The notes beneath the pieces are model-generated. The model had not been told where the DNA came from. It saw only the letters and a list, made by a program, of their open reading frames with translations, and did not search any database. A stretch of DNA of 64,000 nt from Pseudomonas putida (GTDB taxonomy: Bacteria > Pseudomonadota > Gammaproteobacteria > Pseudomonadales > Pseudomonadaceae): the NCBI RefSeq assembly GCF_001636055.1, contig NZ_CP011789.1, positions 1,736,001-1,800,000 of the forward strand, written 5' to 3'. A program made the position numbers and the translations under genes. This document shows, piece by piece, positions 19,027 to 28,341 of the stretch; within the stretch, counting starts at the first letter, position 1; every line of letters begins with the position of its first letter.

Positions 19027-19308
19027 ATGGAAAGAATCTGCTCCCTGCTCAACGATGCCCTGTCCCCTTATCACACCCGCCTCGACGATGTAGATGCGCG
19101 CGGCAATCGCCAACTCACCTTGCTCGATGCGCAGGGCAACGAGGTGTTGCGCCGCGCCGTGAGTGTGCGTCAGCTACAGGAGCAGCGCTTGCTGGTCGAT
19201 CTGGTCGACGGTCTGCACCGCGACCTGCAGATCGTCGAGGGGCGTCTGCAGCCTTGTGTGATCGCGGCCTTGCAACACCGACATCAACCTCAGGGAACCT
19301 TTGCCTGA
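19027..19308 (+). CDS. DUF3509 domain protein
   Basis: 93 residues, MERICSLLNDALSPYHTRLDDVDARGNRQLTLLD onward. It resembles the small DUF3509 family known from Pseudomonas, with no known function. It is soluble, lacks a signal peptide and lies between the pseudo-receiver and a strong terminator. Confidence 0.7.
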   Translation: MERICSLLNDALSPYHTRLDDVDARGNRQLTLLDAQGNEVLRRAVSVRQLQEQRLLVDLVDGLHRDLQIVEGRLQPCVIAALQHRHQPQGTFA

Positions 19309-19400
19309 GTGTCTCGTCAGACTTTATAGGGTGTTCGAACGCTGCTTTGCTCCGGTAGCGTTGGACCGCCGTACAGAGTCCGCTCAAGGGCTTTGAGTTG

Positions 19401-19437
19401 ACCCCGGATGTCTTCCCCAGCATCCGGGGTTTCTTTT
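19401..19437 (+). terminator. Rho-independent terminator
   Basis: CCCCGGATG ... CATCCGGGG (9-bp stem, 10-nt loop) followed by TTTCTTTT. It ends the DUF3509 transcript just before the convergent 19445-20320 gene. Confidence 0.88.
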
Positions 19438-19444
19438 GCCTGCG

Positions 19445-20320
19445 TCATGGCTGGGGGTTGGCTGCAGAGGGAAGCTCCTCGACCAGGTGCCGTGTCTGCT
19501 CCAGGTACTCTGTGCGCAGTTCGGGGTCGAGCCAGCTTGCGTAGAACTCAGGGAGTACTTCCTGGCGCAGGTGCGGCAACAGCTTGTCGATATGGGCGAT
19601 GGCTTGGCGTCCCAGTGGCGTGTCGGAGCAGCCCACATGCAGAAACTGATAGCGATTCGCACCCTTGATCGGGTGGAACTGGTAGCTGTCCAGCGAGCCG
19701 CCCTGCTGCTGGATCAGGTAGCGCACCTCCGGCCAGTACCCAAGTACCAGTTGCAGGCGCCCCAGTTGCTGCATCTGCAAGAGGTTGGCGGTGGCATCGT
19801 TGCCGTAGTGGCGGCTCAGCGTGGTTTCTGGCAACTGGCGCAGGATATCGTCGACCACTACTCCGTAGCTGCGTTGGGCCACGATGCCCAACTTCATCCC
19901 TGGCCGTTCCAGCACCTGCTTCAGGTCCACAGGCGTGCTGTCCTCGGATTCGTCCAATCGTCCCGGGTCTGCCTTGCGGATGACCAGCCCGCTGCTGAGG
20001 ATGGGCAGCGTGGGTTGGGAGAAATGCACGAAACGGGCGCGTTCCGGTGTCCATAGCAGGGTGGGGTCGCAGGTGAAGCTGCGTTCCTGAAGCATCTGGA
20101 TGCCGCGCGCGCGATTTACCCGTAGCACCGTGTGATCGTATTCGGGCATCTGCTCGATGAGCAGGGGCAGCATGCGATCGACCACGCCCTGGCCCTTTTC
20201 CTGGCCTTCGAAAATAGTGAACGGCGGCAGGTCGCGCAGCAGCCAGGTCAAACGTTCACGGGCCTGGCCCTGCTGCGAGGACAACAGCAGGACGCAGAGC
20301 AGCACAAACATGCGCATCAT
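19445..20320 (-). CDS. Periplasmic solute-binding-like protein (TIGR02285 type)
   Basis: 291 residues with a signal peptide (about 1-20, ending GQA/RE) and one type-II periplasmic binding fold, as in amino-acid ABC receptors (SBP_bac_3). Landmarks: LTWLLRDLPPFTIFEGQEKGQGVVDRMLPLL and RARFVHFSQPTLPILSSGLVIR. There is no permease or ATPase nearby, as is usual for this orphan subgroup, so it may sense rather than import. Start: two adjacent ATGs (20320, 20317); either is possible. The gene upstream on the same strand is a CoA-transferase. Confidence 0.72.
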   Translation of the reverse strand: MMRMFVLLCVLLLSSQQGQARERLTWLLRDLPPFTIFEGQEKGQGVVDRMLPLLIEQMPEYDHTVLRVNRARGIQMLQERSFTCDPTLLWTPERARFVHFSQPTLPILSSGLVIRKADPGRLDESEDSTPVDLKQVLERPGMKLGIVAQRSYGVVVDDILRQLPETTLSRHYGNDATANLLQMQQLGRLQLVLGYWPEVRYLIQQQGGSLDSYQFHPIKGANRYQFLHVGCSDTPLGRQAIAHIDKLLPHLRQEVLPEFYASWLDPELRTEYLEQTRHLVEELPSAANPQP

Positions 20321-20337
20321 GCTTGCTCGACGCCCGA

Positions 20338-21537
20338 TCAGACCGCCCCCTGCTCGCGCAGGCGTGCCACCTCGGCAGCGCTATAGCCCAGCCCGGCGAG
20401 CAGTGTCGCCGTGTGCTCTCCCAGCGCAGGCCCGACCCACTCCGTGGAGCCGGGTGTCTGCGAGAGCTTGGGCACGATCCCCGGCATCTTGAAGGGCTTG
20501 CCGTCTGGGAGCTTCGCCTGAAGGAACATTTCCCGGGCGAGGAATTGCGGGTCGCTGAACATGTCCTCGGCCGAATAGATGCGGCTGGCAGGCACGCCTG
20601 CGTCGTTCAGCACCTGCATCACCTGTTCCAGCGGCAGGCTGTTGACCCAGCGGTCGATCACCCCGTACAGCTCGTCGCGACGCAGGTCACGGCCATCGTT
20701 GCTGGCCAGGGTTGCATCCTCGGCGAGGTCGTCGCGGCCGATGGCCTGCATGAAGCGTTTGAAGATCGCATCGCCGTTGGCGCCGATCTGCACGTGCCGG
20801 CCGTCGGCGCTGGTGTGGATGGAGGAGGGGGTGATGCCCGGCATGATGTTGCCGGTGCGCTCGCGAATGAAACCGAACACATCGAACTCCGGCACCATGC
20901 TTTCCATCATCGCGAAGATTGCCTCGTACAGCGCCACATCCACCACCTGTCCTTCACCGCCATTGACTTCGCGGTGGCGCAGGGCCATCAGTGCACCAAT
21001 CACGCCCCAGAGAGCGGCGATCGAGTCGCCGATGGAAATGCCCGTGCGCACGGGCGGACGATCCTCGAAACCGGTGATGTAGCGCAGGCCCCCCATGGAC
21101 TCGCCGACGGCACCGAAGCCTGGCTGGTCCTTCATCGGCCCGGTCTGGCCGAAGCCTGACAGGCGTACCATTACCAGGCGTGGGTTGAGGGCATGCAGCA
21201 CCTCCCAGCCAAGGCCGAGTTTCTCCAGCACGCCAGGGCGGAAGTTCTCGATCAGGATGTCAGCATCGGCCAGCAATTGCTTGAGGATCTCGCGTCCTTC
21301 GGGGTGCTTGAGGTTGAGCGTGAGCGATTGCTTGTTGCGCGCCTGGACGAACCACCACAGCGAAGTCCCTTCATATAATTTGCGCCACTTGCGCAGCGGA
21401 TCGCCGCCATCAGGTGATTCGACCTTGATCACCTCGGCGCCGAATTCGGCGCAGATACGCGAAGCGAAGGGGCCGGCGATCAAGGTGCCGAGCTCGATGA
21501 CCTTCAGACCGGCGAGGGGTTTGGCGGGGGTGTGCAT
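20338..21537 (-). CDS. CaiB/BaiF (type III) CoA-transferase
   Basis: 399 residues. I chose the ATG at 21537 (MHTPAKPLAGLKVIELG); the frame extends further but into the divergent gene's promoter. Family features are LAGLKVIELGTLIAGPFASRICAEFGAEVIKVE at the N-terminus, LTLNLKHPEGREIL and the Asp-containing TGISIGDSIAALWGVIGALMAL. These enzymes exchange CoA between carboxylic acids with an Asp-linked intermediate. The substrate is not indicated by neighbours. Confidence 0.85.
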   Translation of the reverse strand: MHTPAKPLAGLKVIELGTLIAGPFASRICAEFGAEVIKVESPDGGDPLRKWRKLYEGTSLWWFVQARNKQSLTLNLKHPEGREILKQLLADADILIENFRPGVLEKLGLGWEVLHALNPRLVMVRLSGFGQTGPMKDQPGFGAVGESMGGLRYITGFEDRPPVRTGISIGDSIAALWGVIGALMALRHREVNGGEGQVVDVALYEAIFAMMESMVPEFDVFGFIRERTGNIMPGITPSSIHTSADGRHVQIGANGDAIFKRFMQAIGRDDLAEDATLASNDGRDLRRDELYGVIDRWVNSLPLEQVMQVLNDAGVPASRIYSAEDMFSDPQFLAREMFLQAKLPDGKPFKMPGIVPKLSQTPGSTEWVGPALGEHTATLLAGLGYSAAEVARLREQGAV

Positions 21538-21700
21538 GGTGCGTCCGTGGCGACAGAAAAGAGGCTTGGTTTTATCACAGCTGGTCAATGGCAGATACTG
21601 TTGCAAGGCAGAGTCCAGTGCACGCAGATGCGCAACCACCCACCCCAACAAACTCGGATCGGTTAAACTCTGCGACTTTCTCCAAAGAAGTCCCTTTCCC

Positions 21701-22243
21701 ATGGCCCAGCCTTCCACCACCTACAAGTTCGAACTGAATCTGACCGACCTCGACCGCGGCGTGTACGAAAACGTGCGTCAGACGATCGCTCGTCACCCGT
21801 CGGAGACCGAGGAACGCATGGCCGTCCGTCTGCTGGCCTACGCCCTTTGGTACAACGAGAACCTGTCGTTCGGCCGCGGTCTGTCGGATGTCGATGAGGC
21901 CGCCCTGTGGGAAAAAAGCCTGGATGATCGCATCCTGCACTGGATCGAAGTCGGCCAGCCCGACGCCGACCGTCTCACCTGGTGCTCGCGCCGTACCGAG
22001 CGCACCAGCCTGCTGGCCTACGGCAGCTTGCGGGTGTGGGAGAACAAGGTGGTCGGCGCGGTCAAGGGCCTGAAAAACCTGAGCATCGCTGCTGTCCCGC
22101 AGGAAGTCCTGGAGGTTCTGGCCACCGACATGCCGCGTACCATCAAATGGGATGTGATGATCAGTGAAGGCACGGTATTCGTCACCGACGACCGTGGCCA
22201 GCACGAAGTCCAATTGCAGTGGCTGCTCGGTGAGCGCGGCTGA
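21701..22243 (+). CDS. YaeQ family protein
   Basis: 180 residues, MAQPSTTYKFELNLTDLDRG onward, matching YaeQ throughout. The family has a PD-(D/E)XK nuclease-like fold but no established activity in bacteria; an early link to RfaH suppression was not confirmed as far as I know. It is divergent from the CoA-transferase and lies 29 bp before recJ. Confidence 0.88.
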   Translation: MAQPSTTYKFELNLTDLDRGVYENVRQTIARHPSETEERMAVRLLAYALWYNENLSFGRGLSDVDEAALWEKSLDDRILHWIEVGQPDADRLTWCSRRTERTSLLAYGSLRVWENKVVGAVKGLKNLSIAAVPQEVLEVLATDMPRTIKWDVMISEGTVFVTDDRGQHEVQLQWLLGERG

Positions 22244-22272
22244 CCTGATCCGATCTGACAGCCGAAGACCCC

Positions 22273-23982
22273 ATGCGTATCGAACCCCGCCCCCTGCCAT
22301 CGGCACTGCCCTTCCTTGGCAACCTGCCACCCCTGTTGACCCGGCTGTATGCCGCCCGCGGCGTGCAGAGCGAGTCCGAACTGGACAAGAGCCTGGCGCG
22401 CCTGTTGCCGTACCAGCAACTTAAAGGAATCGAGGCGGCCGTCGACCTGTTGGTCGAGGCCCTGGACCTGCGTCAGCGCATTCTGATCGTCGGCGACTTC
22501 GACGCCGATGGCGCCACCGCCAGCACCGTAGGTGTGCTGGGGCTGCGACTGCTGGGTGCGGCCCATGTGGATTACCTGGTGCCCAATCGCTTCGAGTACG
22601 GCTATGGCCTGACCCCGGAGATCGTGCAGGTGGCGTTGCAGCGTCAGCCGCAACTGCTGATCACGGTCGATAACGGTATCTCCAGTGTCGATGGCGTGGC
22701 GGCGGCCAAGGCTGCTGGGCTCAAGGTCCTGGTCACCGACCACCACCTGCCTGGCGAGCAGTTGCCCGACGCCGATGCGATCGTCAACCCGAACCAGCCA
22801 GGCTGCACCTTCCCCAGCAAGTCGCTGGCCGGGGTGGGGGTGATTTTCTACGTGCTGATGGCCCTGCGTGCCCGTCTGCGCAGCCTTGGACGCTATGAGA
22901 CGCAGGCCCAACCGAACATTGGCGAACTGCTCGACCTGGTGGCGTTGGGCAGTGTCGCCGACGTGGTACCGCTGGACGCCAACAACCGTATCCTCGTGCA
23001 CCAGGGGCTCGAGCGCATCCGTGCCGGGCGTGCTCGTCCTGGGTTGAAGGCAATTCTCGAAGTGGCGCGGCGCGATCATCGGCGCATCACCTCGACCGAC
23101 CTGGGTTTCATCCTCGGGCCACGGCTCAACGCCGCCGGTCGGCTGGACGACATGAGCCTGGGCATCGAATGCCTGCTGTGCGAAGACCCCGCCGTTGCGC
23201 TGGACATGGCCGGGCAACTGGACGGGCTCAACCAGGATCGCAAGTCCATCGAGCAGGGCATGCAGCGCGAAGCCCTGGCCCAGCTCAAGGACCTGCCGAT
23301 CGAGTCCATGCCCTATGGCCTGTGCCTGTTCGACGCCGACTGGCACCAAGGTGTGATCGGCATCCTCGCCTCGCGCCTGAAGGAGCGCTACCACCGACCG
23401 ACCATCGCCTTTGCCGATGCGGGCGAGGGCATGCTCAAGGGCTCTGCCCGTTCGGTGCCGGGCTTCCATATCCGCGATGCGCTGGATGCCGTGGCTGCAC
23501 GCCAGCCGCACCTGATCAGCAAGTTCGGCGGCCACGCCATGGCCGCCGGCTTGTCGCTGCCTGAGGCCAATTTCCAGGCCTTTGCCGATGCGTTCGACGA
23601 AGAGGTGCGGCGCCAGTTGTGCGAGGACGACCTGACCGGGCGCCTGCTGTCCGACGGCACCCTGGCGGTCGAGGAGTTTCATCTGGACCTGGCCCGCGCC
23701 CTGCGCAATGCTGGCCCTTGGGGGCAGCATTTTCCCGAGCCGCTGTTCCATGGCGTGTTCCAGATGGTCGAACAGCGCGTGGTGGGGGAGCGGCATCTGA
23801 AAGTGGTGCTCAAGAGCGAGTGCGGCTCGGTGAAACTCGATGGGATCGCCTTCGGCATCGACCGCGACGTGTGGCCCAACCCGACGGTGCGTTGGGTGGA
23901 GGTGGCCTACAAGCTCGATGTGAACGAGTTTCGCGGCAATGAAAGCGTGCAACTGATGATTGCGCACATGGAGCCGCGCTGA
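22273..23982 (+). CDS. recJ: Single-stranded-DNA-specific exonuclease RecJ
   Basis: 569 residues, normal size. DHH phosphoesterase motifs: VGDFDADGATAS (motif I), TVDNGISS, VTDHHLPG (DHH motif), and ALGSVADVVPL; the DHHA1 region has SKFGGHAMAAGLSL. It degrades ssDNA 5' to 3' in RecF recombination and mismatch repair. Follows yaeQ closely. Confidence 0.97.
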   Translation: MRIEPRPLPSALPFLGNLPPLLTRLYAARGVQSESELDKSLARLLPYQQLKGIEAAVDLLVEALDLRQRILIVGDFDADGATASTVGVLGLRLLGAAHVDYLVPNRFEYGYGLTPEIVQVALQRQPQLLITVDNGISSVDGVAAAKAAGLKVLVTDHHLPGEQLPDADAIVNPNQPGCTFPSKSLAGVGVIFYVLMALRARLRSLGRYETQAQPNIGELLDLVALGSVADVVPLDANNRILVHQGLERIRAGRARPGLKAILEVARRDHRRITSTDLGFILGPRLNAAGRLDDMSLGIECLLCEDPAVALDMAGQLDGLNQDRKSIEQGMQREALAQLKDLPIESMPYGLCLFDADWHQGVIGILASRLKERYHRPTIAFADAGEGMLKGSARSVPGFHIRDALDAVAARQPHLISKFGGHAMAAGLSLPEANFQAFADAFDEEVRRQLCEDDLTGRLLSDGTLAVEEFHLDLARALRNAGPWGQHFPEPLFHGVFQMVEQRVVGERHLKVVLKSECGSVKLDGIAFGIDRDVWPNPTVRWVEVAYKLDVNEFRGNESVQLMIAHMEPR

Positions 23983-24131
23983 CAGAGGGCAGCCCTCAGC
24001 GCGGGGCGTCTATCCGGCGGAACCTCCCCCCAGGGTAATCTGGTCTAGTCTCAGAGAAGACCGGTACCGGGCCACGGCCGCACACGAGTGTCCGGGCCGG
24101 ATCACCATTGGAGTCCTTGGGAGGTCCCCTC

Positions 24132-25238
24132 ATGAGCCTGCTGCTTGAGCCGTATACCCTGCGTCAGCTGACCCTGCCCAATCGCATTGCGGTTTCGCCA
24201 ATGTGCCAGTACTCGAGCGTCGATGGCCTGGCCAACGACTGGCATCTTGTCCACCTGGGCAGTCGCGCCGTCGGTGGCGCCGGGCTGGTGATCACCGAGG
24301 CGGTGGCTGTCACTGCCGACGGAAGAATCACCGCCGAAGATCTCGGGCTGTGGAACGACGACCAGATCGTCCCACTGCAACGTATCACCCGCTTCATCAC
24401 TTCCCAGGGCGCCATTCCGGGCATTCAGCTGGCGCATGCCGGGCGCAAGGCGAGCACCCATCGTCCCTGGCTCGGCAAGCACGGCAGCGTCAAGGTCGAG
24501 GACGGCGGCTGGCAGCCGGTCGGGCCTTCGAAGATCGCCTTCGATCCGGAGCATACGCCGCCGCGCGAGCTGAGCCACGATGAGATCCAGGGTGTTGTCC
24601 AGGCCTTCGTCCAGGCCGCCGAGCGTGCCAAGGCGGCCGGGTTCAAGGTCGTCGAAATCCATGCGGCCCATGGCTACCTGCTGCATCAGTTTCTTTCGCC
24701 GCTGAGCAACCAGCGGCGTGACGAGTACGGCAGCTGCTTCGAGAACCGTATTCGTCTGACGCTTCAGGTGACCGAGGCCGTGCGTGAGGTATGGCCGCAG
24801 GAGCTGCCGCTGTTCGTGCGGGTATCGGCCACCGATTGGGTCGAGGATGGCTGGAACCCAGACGAGACGGTCGAGCTGGCGCGTCGTCTGAGGGCGCTGG
24901 GGGTCGACCTGATCGACGTATCCTCGGGCGGCACCTCGGTCAATGCCGAGATCCCCACCGGCCCGGGTTACCAGACCCGCTTCGCCGAGCGGGTGCGCAA
25001 GGAGTCGGAAGTCGCCACCGGCACCGTGGGCATGATCACCGAACCCGCGCAGGCCGAACACATCCTGCGTACCGGTCAGGCCGACCTGATCTTCCTCGCC
25101 CGCGAACTGCTGCGCGACCCTTACTGGCCGCTGCATGCCGACGATGACCTGGGTGGCAACAAGGCAACCTGGCCTGCGCAGTACCAACGTGCGACCAGCC
25201 GGGCCAATCCGATTCATGAGTCGGATCTGCGGGAGTGA
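24132..25238 (+). CDS. NADH:flavin oxidoreductase, old yellow enzyme family (YqjM/XenA-like)
   Basis: 368 residues, FMN-binding TIM barrel. N-terminal LTLPNRIAVSPMCQYSSVDGLANDWH carries the Cys characteristic of the thermophilic-like/YqjM class; the substrate His pair is in IQLAHAGRKAS and the HAAHGYLLHQFLSPLSN motif is intact. These enzymes reduce activated alkenes and nitro compounds with NAD(P)H. It is homologous to, but distinct from, P. putida XenA (different C-terminal half), so I do not give that name. GGGAGG precedes the ATG. Confidence 0.88.
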   Translation: MSLLLEPYTLRQLTLPNRIAVSPMCQYSSVDGLANDWHLVHLGSRAVGGAGLVITEAVAVTADGRITAEDLGLWNDDQIVPLQRITRFITSQGAIPGIQLAHAGRKASTHRPWLGKHGSVKVEDGGWQPVGPSKIAFDPEHTPPRELSHDEIQGVVQAFVQAAERAKAAGFKVVEIHAAHGYLLHQFLSPLSNQRRDEYGSCFENRIRLTLQVTEAVREVWPQELPLFVRVSATDWVEDGWNPDETVELARRLRALGVDLIDVSSGGTSVNAEIPTGPGYQTRFAERVRKESEVATGTVGMITEPAQAEHILRTGQADLIFLARELLRDPYWPLHADDDLGGNKATWPAQYQRATSRANPIHESDLRE

Positions 25239-25354
25239 TGGATCCGCGTCCCGTTCGACTGGCCGGATGCAACATCCCGAAGCAAATGCGTTAAGGGAGA
25301 ATTCAGGCTGCGGGCCTACTCTGGAGCTTTCCTATCCGTCCAGGAGTCATCCAG

Positions 25355-26080
25355 ATGAACACCCGTGGTCTGCTCGATCAACTGCTCAAGTCCGGCCAGT
25401 CACTGCTGCAGAACCAGCAGGGCAAGGGCGGGGCGGGCAAGGTGCCCGGTCTTGGTGATCTGCTCGGGGGTGGCCAAGGCAAGGGCTCTGGCCTTGGCGG
25501 CCTGCTTTCCGGTGCCGGAGGCGGGGCGCTGGCGGCCGGGGCCATGGGGCTGCTGCTGGGCAGCAAGAAGGCGCGCAAGTACGGTGGCAAGGCACTCACC
25601 TACGGTGGCCTCGCCGCCCTTGGCGTGCTGGCCTACAAAGCCTATGGCAACTGGCAGGCGCGCCAGGGCCAGGCCCCTGCGCAGGAGCCACAGACCCTCG
25701 ATCGCCTGCCGCCGGCCCAAGCCGAGCAACACAGCCAGGCGGTGCTCAAGGCGCTGGTGGCGGCGGCCAAGTCCGACGGTCATATCGATGAGCGCGAGCG
25801 TGAACTGATCGAGGGCGAGTTCGTGCGCCTGGACAGCGATCGCGAGCTGCAGGCCTGGCTGCATGCCGAGCTGAACAAGCCGCTCGATCCTGCCGAAGTG
25901 GCCCGTGCCGCACAGACCCCTGAAATGGCCGCAGAGATGTACCTGGCCAGCGTGATGATGGTCGATCAGGAACACTTCATGGAGCGCGCCTACCTTGACG
26001 AACTGGCCCGCCAATTGCGCCTGGACCCGAACTTGCGCGAGGAACTGGAACGCCAGGTACGGGACGCTGCGGCACAGTGA
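25355..26080 (+). CDS. DUF533/TerB-like protein (YebE-like)
   Basis: 241 residues. Gly-rich N-terminal half (about 25-60; repeats of GGLG, GGGQGKG), a hydrophobic stretch (about 50-70 and 86-95), then a TerB-like helical domain (about 125-241; ALVAAAKSDGHIDERERELIEGEF). CCAGGAG lies upstream. DUF533 proteins are often membrane- or envelope-associated and stress-induced; function unknown. TerB similarity does not imply tellurite resistance here, since no ter operon is present. Confidence 0.78.
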   Translation: MNTRGLLDQLLKSGQSLLQNQQGKGGAGKVPGLGDLLGGGQGKGSGLGGLLSGAGGGALAAGAMGLLLGSKKARKYGGKALTYGGLAALGVLAYKAYGNWQARQGQAPAQEPQTLDRLPPAQAEQHSQAVLKALVAAAKSDGHIDERERELIEGEFVRLDSDRELQAWLHAELNKPLDPAEVARAAQTPEMAAEMYLASVMMVDQEHFMERAYLDELARQLRLDPNLREELERQVRDAAAQ

Positions 26081-26206
26081 CGTGGCGATTGGCTATTTAA
26101 TCGGCAGGGATGCCTGAATACTCCGCAATTCAACCGATAACGCGCCTGGCGCCTAGGCTATACTTCGACGATTTTCCCGCTCGTGAAGAATTCCTGAGGG
26201 CTGATT

Positions 26207-27829
26207 GTGAAGAACTGGACCTTGCGCCAACGGATCCTGGCAAGTTTCGCCGTGATCATCGCCATCATGCTGTTGATGATCGTAGCGGCGTATTCACGCC
26301 TGGTGACCATCGAAGCCAGCGAGCAGGCAGTGGGCACGGACAGCATTCCGGGAATCTACTACAGCTCGATGATCCGCAGCGCCTGGGTCGACAGCTACGT
26401 CGCCAGCCAGCAGTTGGTCGGCTTGTCCAACCATCGCGAGCTGACCTCGGCCGACCTCGAGCTGTTCAAGGGTTTCCACGACCGCCTCAGGGCGCAGATG
26501 GCCAACTACCAGGGCACGATCCAGGACGCGCAGGACCAGGCATCCTTCGACACCTTCGTGCGTCTCGAGGAGGCCTACGTCAAGGTGGTCGACCAGGTCC
26601 TGGCAGCCTACCGCGAGAAGAACTACCCCGAAGCCGAGCGCCTGATCGCCGAAGTACTGACACCGGCCTGGACCGACGGGCGCAAGCACCTGAACTCGGT
26701 GATCGACCGCAATACCGAATCCGCCAATGCCGCCACCCGCGAGATCGTCAGCGCCGTGGCCACCGCCAAGGGCAGCATGATCGTTTCGCTGATCCTGGCG
26801 ATTGTCGCTGCTGGCATCTGCGGCCTGCTGCTGATGCGCGCCATCAGTGCTCCCATGCAACGCATCGTGCATGCCCTCGACAAGCTGCGCTCGGGTGACC
26901 TCAGCGCGCGCCTGAACCTGGACCGCAAGGATGAGTTCGGCGCCATCGAGAATGGTTTCAATGAAATGGGCGAGGCGCTTGCCAACCTGGTGGCCCAGGC
27001 CCAGCGCTCATCGGTGCAGGTGACCACCTCCGTCACCGAGATCGCCGCCACCTCCAAGCAGCAGCAGGCCACGGCCACCGAAACCGCTGCAACCACCACG
27101 GAAATTGGCGCCACCTCGCGCGAGATCGCTGCGACCTCGCGTGATCTGGTGCGTACCATGACCGAGGTGACCAGTGCCGCCGACCAGGCTTCGAGCCTTG
27201 CCGGTTCCGGCCAGCAAGGCCTGGCGCGCATGGAGGAAACCATGCATCAGGTGATGGGCGCCGCCGACCTGGTCAACGCCAAGCTGGGCATCCTCAACGA
27301 GAAGGCCAGCAACATCAACCAGGTGGTGGTGACCATCGTCAAGGTCGCCGACCAGACCAACCTGCTGTCGCTCAACGCCGCCATCGAGGCGGAAAAAGCC
27401 GGTGAGTACGGCCGCGGTTTTGCCGTGGTGGCCACCGAAGTGCGCCGCCTGGCCGACCAGACCGCAGTGGCCACCTACGACATCGAGCAGATGGTGCGCG
27501 AGATCCAGTCCGCGGTGTCGGCTGGGGTCATGGGCATGGACAAGTTCTCCGAGGAAGTGCGCCGCGGCATGTTCGAGGTGCAGCAGGTAGGCGAGCAGCT
27601 CAGTCAGATCATTCATCAGGTGCAGGCGCTGGCGCCACGGGTCCTGATGGTCAACGAGGGCATGCAGGCCCAGGCCACCGGCGCCGAGCAGATCAACCAG
27701 GCGCTGGCCCAGCTCAGTGATGCCAGCACGCAGACGGTCGAGTCGTTGCGCCAGGCCAGTTTCGCCATCGACGAACTGAGCCAAGTGGCTGCCGGGCTGC
27801 GTGGCGGTGTCTCGCGCTTCAAAGTCTGA
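26207..27829 (+). CDS. wspA: Surface-sensing chemoreceptor WspA
   Basis: 540 residues from a GTG start ([14 protein letters not shown]). Transmembrane helix 1 (about 8-30), a four-helix-bundle periplasmic domain (about 31-187), helix 2 (about 188-210), HAMP (about 211-265) and a long cytoplasmic signalling coiled coil with tip [30 protein letters not shown]. First gene of the Wsp operon; in P. aeruginosa and P. fluorescens WspA clusters respond to surface contact and activate WspE. Start rests on GAGGGCTGATT upstream and matches the family N-terminus. Confidence 0.95.
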   Translation: MKNWTLRQRILASFAVIIAIMLLMIVAAYSRLVTIEASEQAVGTDSIPGIYYSSMIRSAWVDSYVASQQLVGLSNHRELTSADLELFKGFHDRLRAQMANYQGTIQDAQDQASFDTFVRLEEAYVKVVDQVLAAYREKNYPEAERLIAEVLTPAWTDGRKHLNSVIDRNTESANAATREIVSAVATAKGSMIVSLILAIVAAGICGLLLMRAISAPMQRIVHALDKLRSGDLSARLNLDRKDEFGAIENGFNEMGEALANLVAQAQRSSVQVTTSVTEIAATSKQQQATATETAATTTEIGATSREIAATSRDLVRTMTEVTSAADQASSLAGSGQQGLARMEETMHQVMGAADLVNAKLGILNEKASNINQVVVTIVKVADQTNLLSLNAAIEAEKAGEYGRGFAVVATEVRRLADQTAVATYDIEQMVREIQSAVSAGVMGMDKFSEEVRRGMFEVQQVGEQLSQIIHQVQALAPRVLMVNEGMQAQATGAEQINQALAQLSDASTQTVESLRQASFAIDELSQVAAGLRGGVSRFKV

Positions 27830-27834
27830 CGGCG

Positions 27835-28341
27835 ATGAACGATCTGCAACCGCGTGATCAGCGGCAGGCCGAAGCCAAGGGCGTGTTGTACCTGCTGTTC
27901 CATATTGGCGAACAGCGCTTTGCCCTGGATGTGCGCGAAGTGATAGAGGTGCTGCCGCTGCGCCCGCTCAAGCCCATCGCCCAGGCGCCCGTCTGGGTCG
28001 CCGGGATCCTCGGGCATCGCGGCGCGCTGGTACCGGTCATCGACCTGTCGTCCCTTACCTTCGGCGCGCCTGCGCCGCAGCGCACCAGCACGCGCCTGGT
28101 ACTGGTGCGTTATGGCAATGGCCTGCAACTGGGGCTGGTGCTCGAACAGGCGACCAACACCGTGCGTTGCCAACCCGACGAGTTCCAGCCCTATGGGCTG
28201 GACAATAGCGAGGCGCGTTACCTGGGGCCTGTGCGACAGGATGCACAAGGGTTGTTGCAGCGCATCCAGGTCGACGACCTGTTGAGCGATGCCGTACGCC
28301 TGCTGTTGTTCCCGGATCAATCCGCGCAGGTGGCAGGATGA
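27835..28341 (+). CDS. wspB: CheW-like adaptor WspB
   Basis: 168 residues, one CheW domain (about 18-160; YLLFHIGEQRFALDVREVIEVLPL, VAGILGHRGALVPVIDL). It links WspA to WspE. Starts 5 nt after wspA and overlaps wspC by 4 nt. Confidence 0.94.
   Translation: MNDLQPRDQRQAEAKGVLYLLFHIGEQRFALDVREVIEVLPLRPLKPIAQAPVWVAGILGHRGALVPVIDLSSLTFGAPAPQRTSTRLVLVRYGNGLQLGLVLEQATNTVRCQPDEFQPYGLDNSEARYLGPVRQDAQGLLQRIQVDDLLSDAVRLLLFPDQSAQVAG

Noticed and set aside
22018..23967. A 649-codon minus-strand frame opposite recJ
   Set aside because: His/Gln-rich antisense shadow of recJ.
25355..26080. Tellurite resistance function for the TerB-like protein
   Set aside because: No other ter genes; the protein is a DUF533 member.
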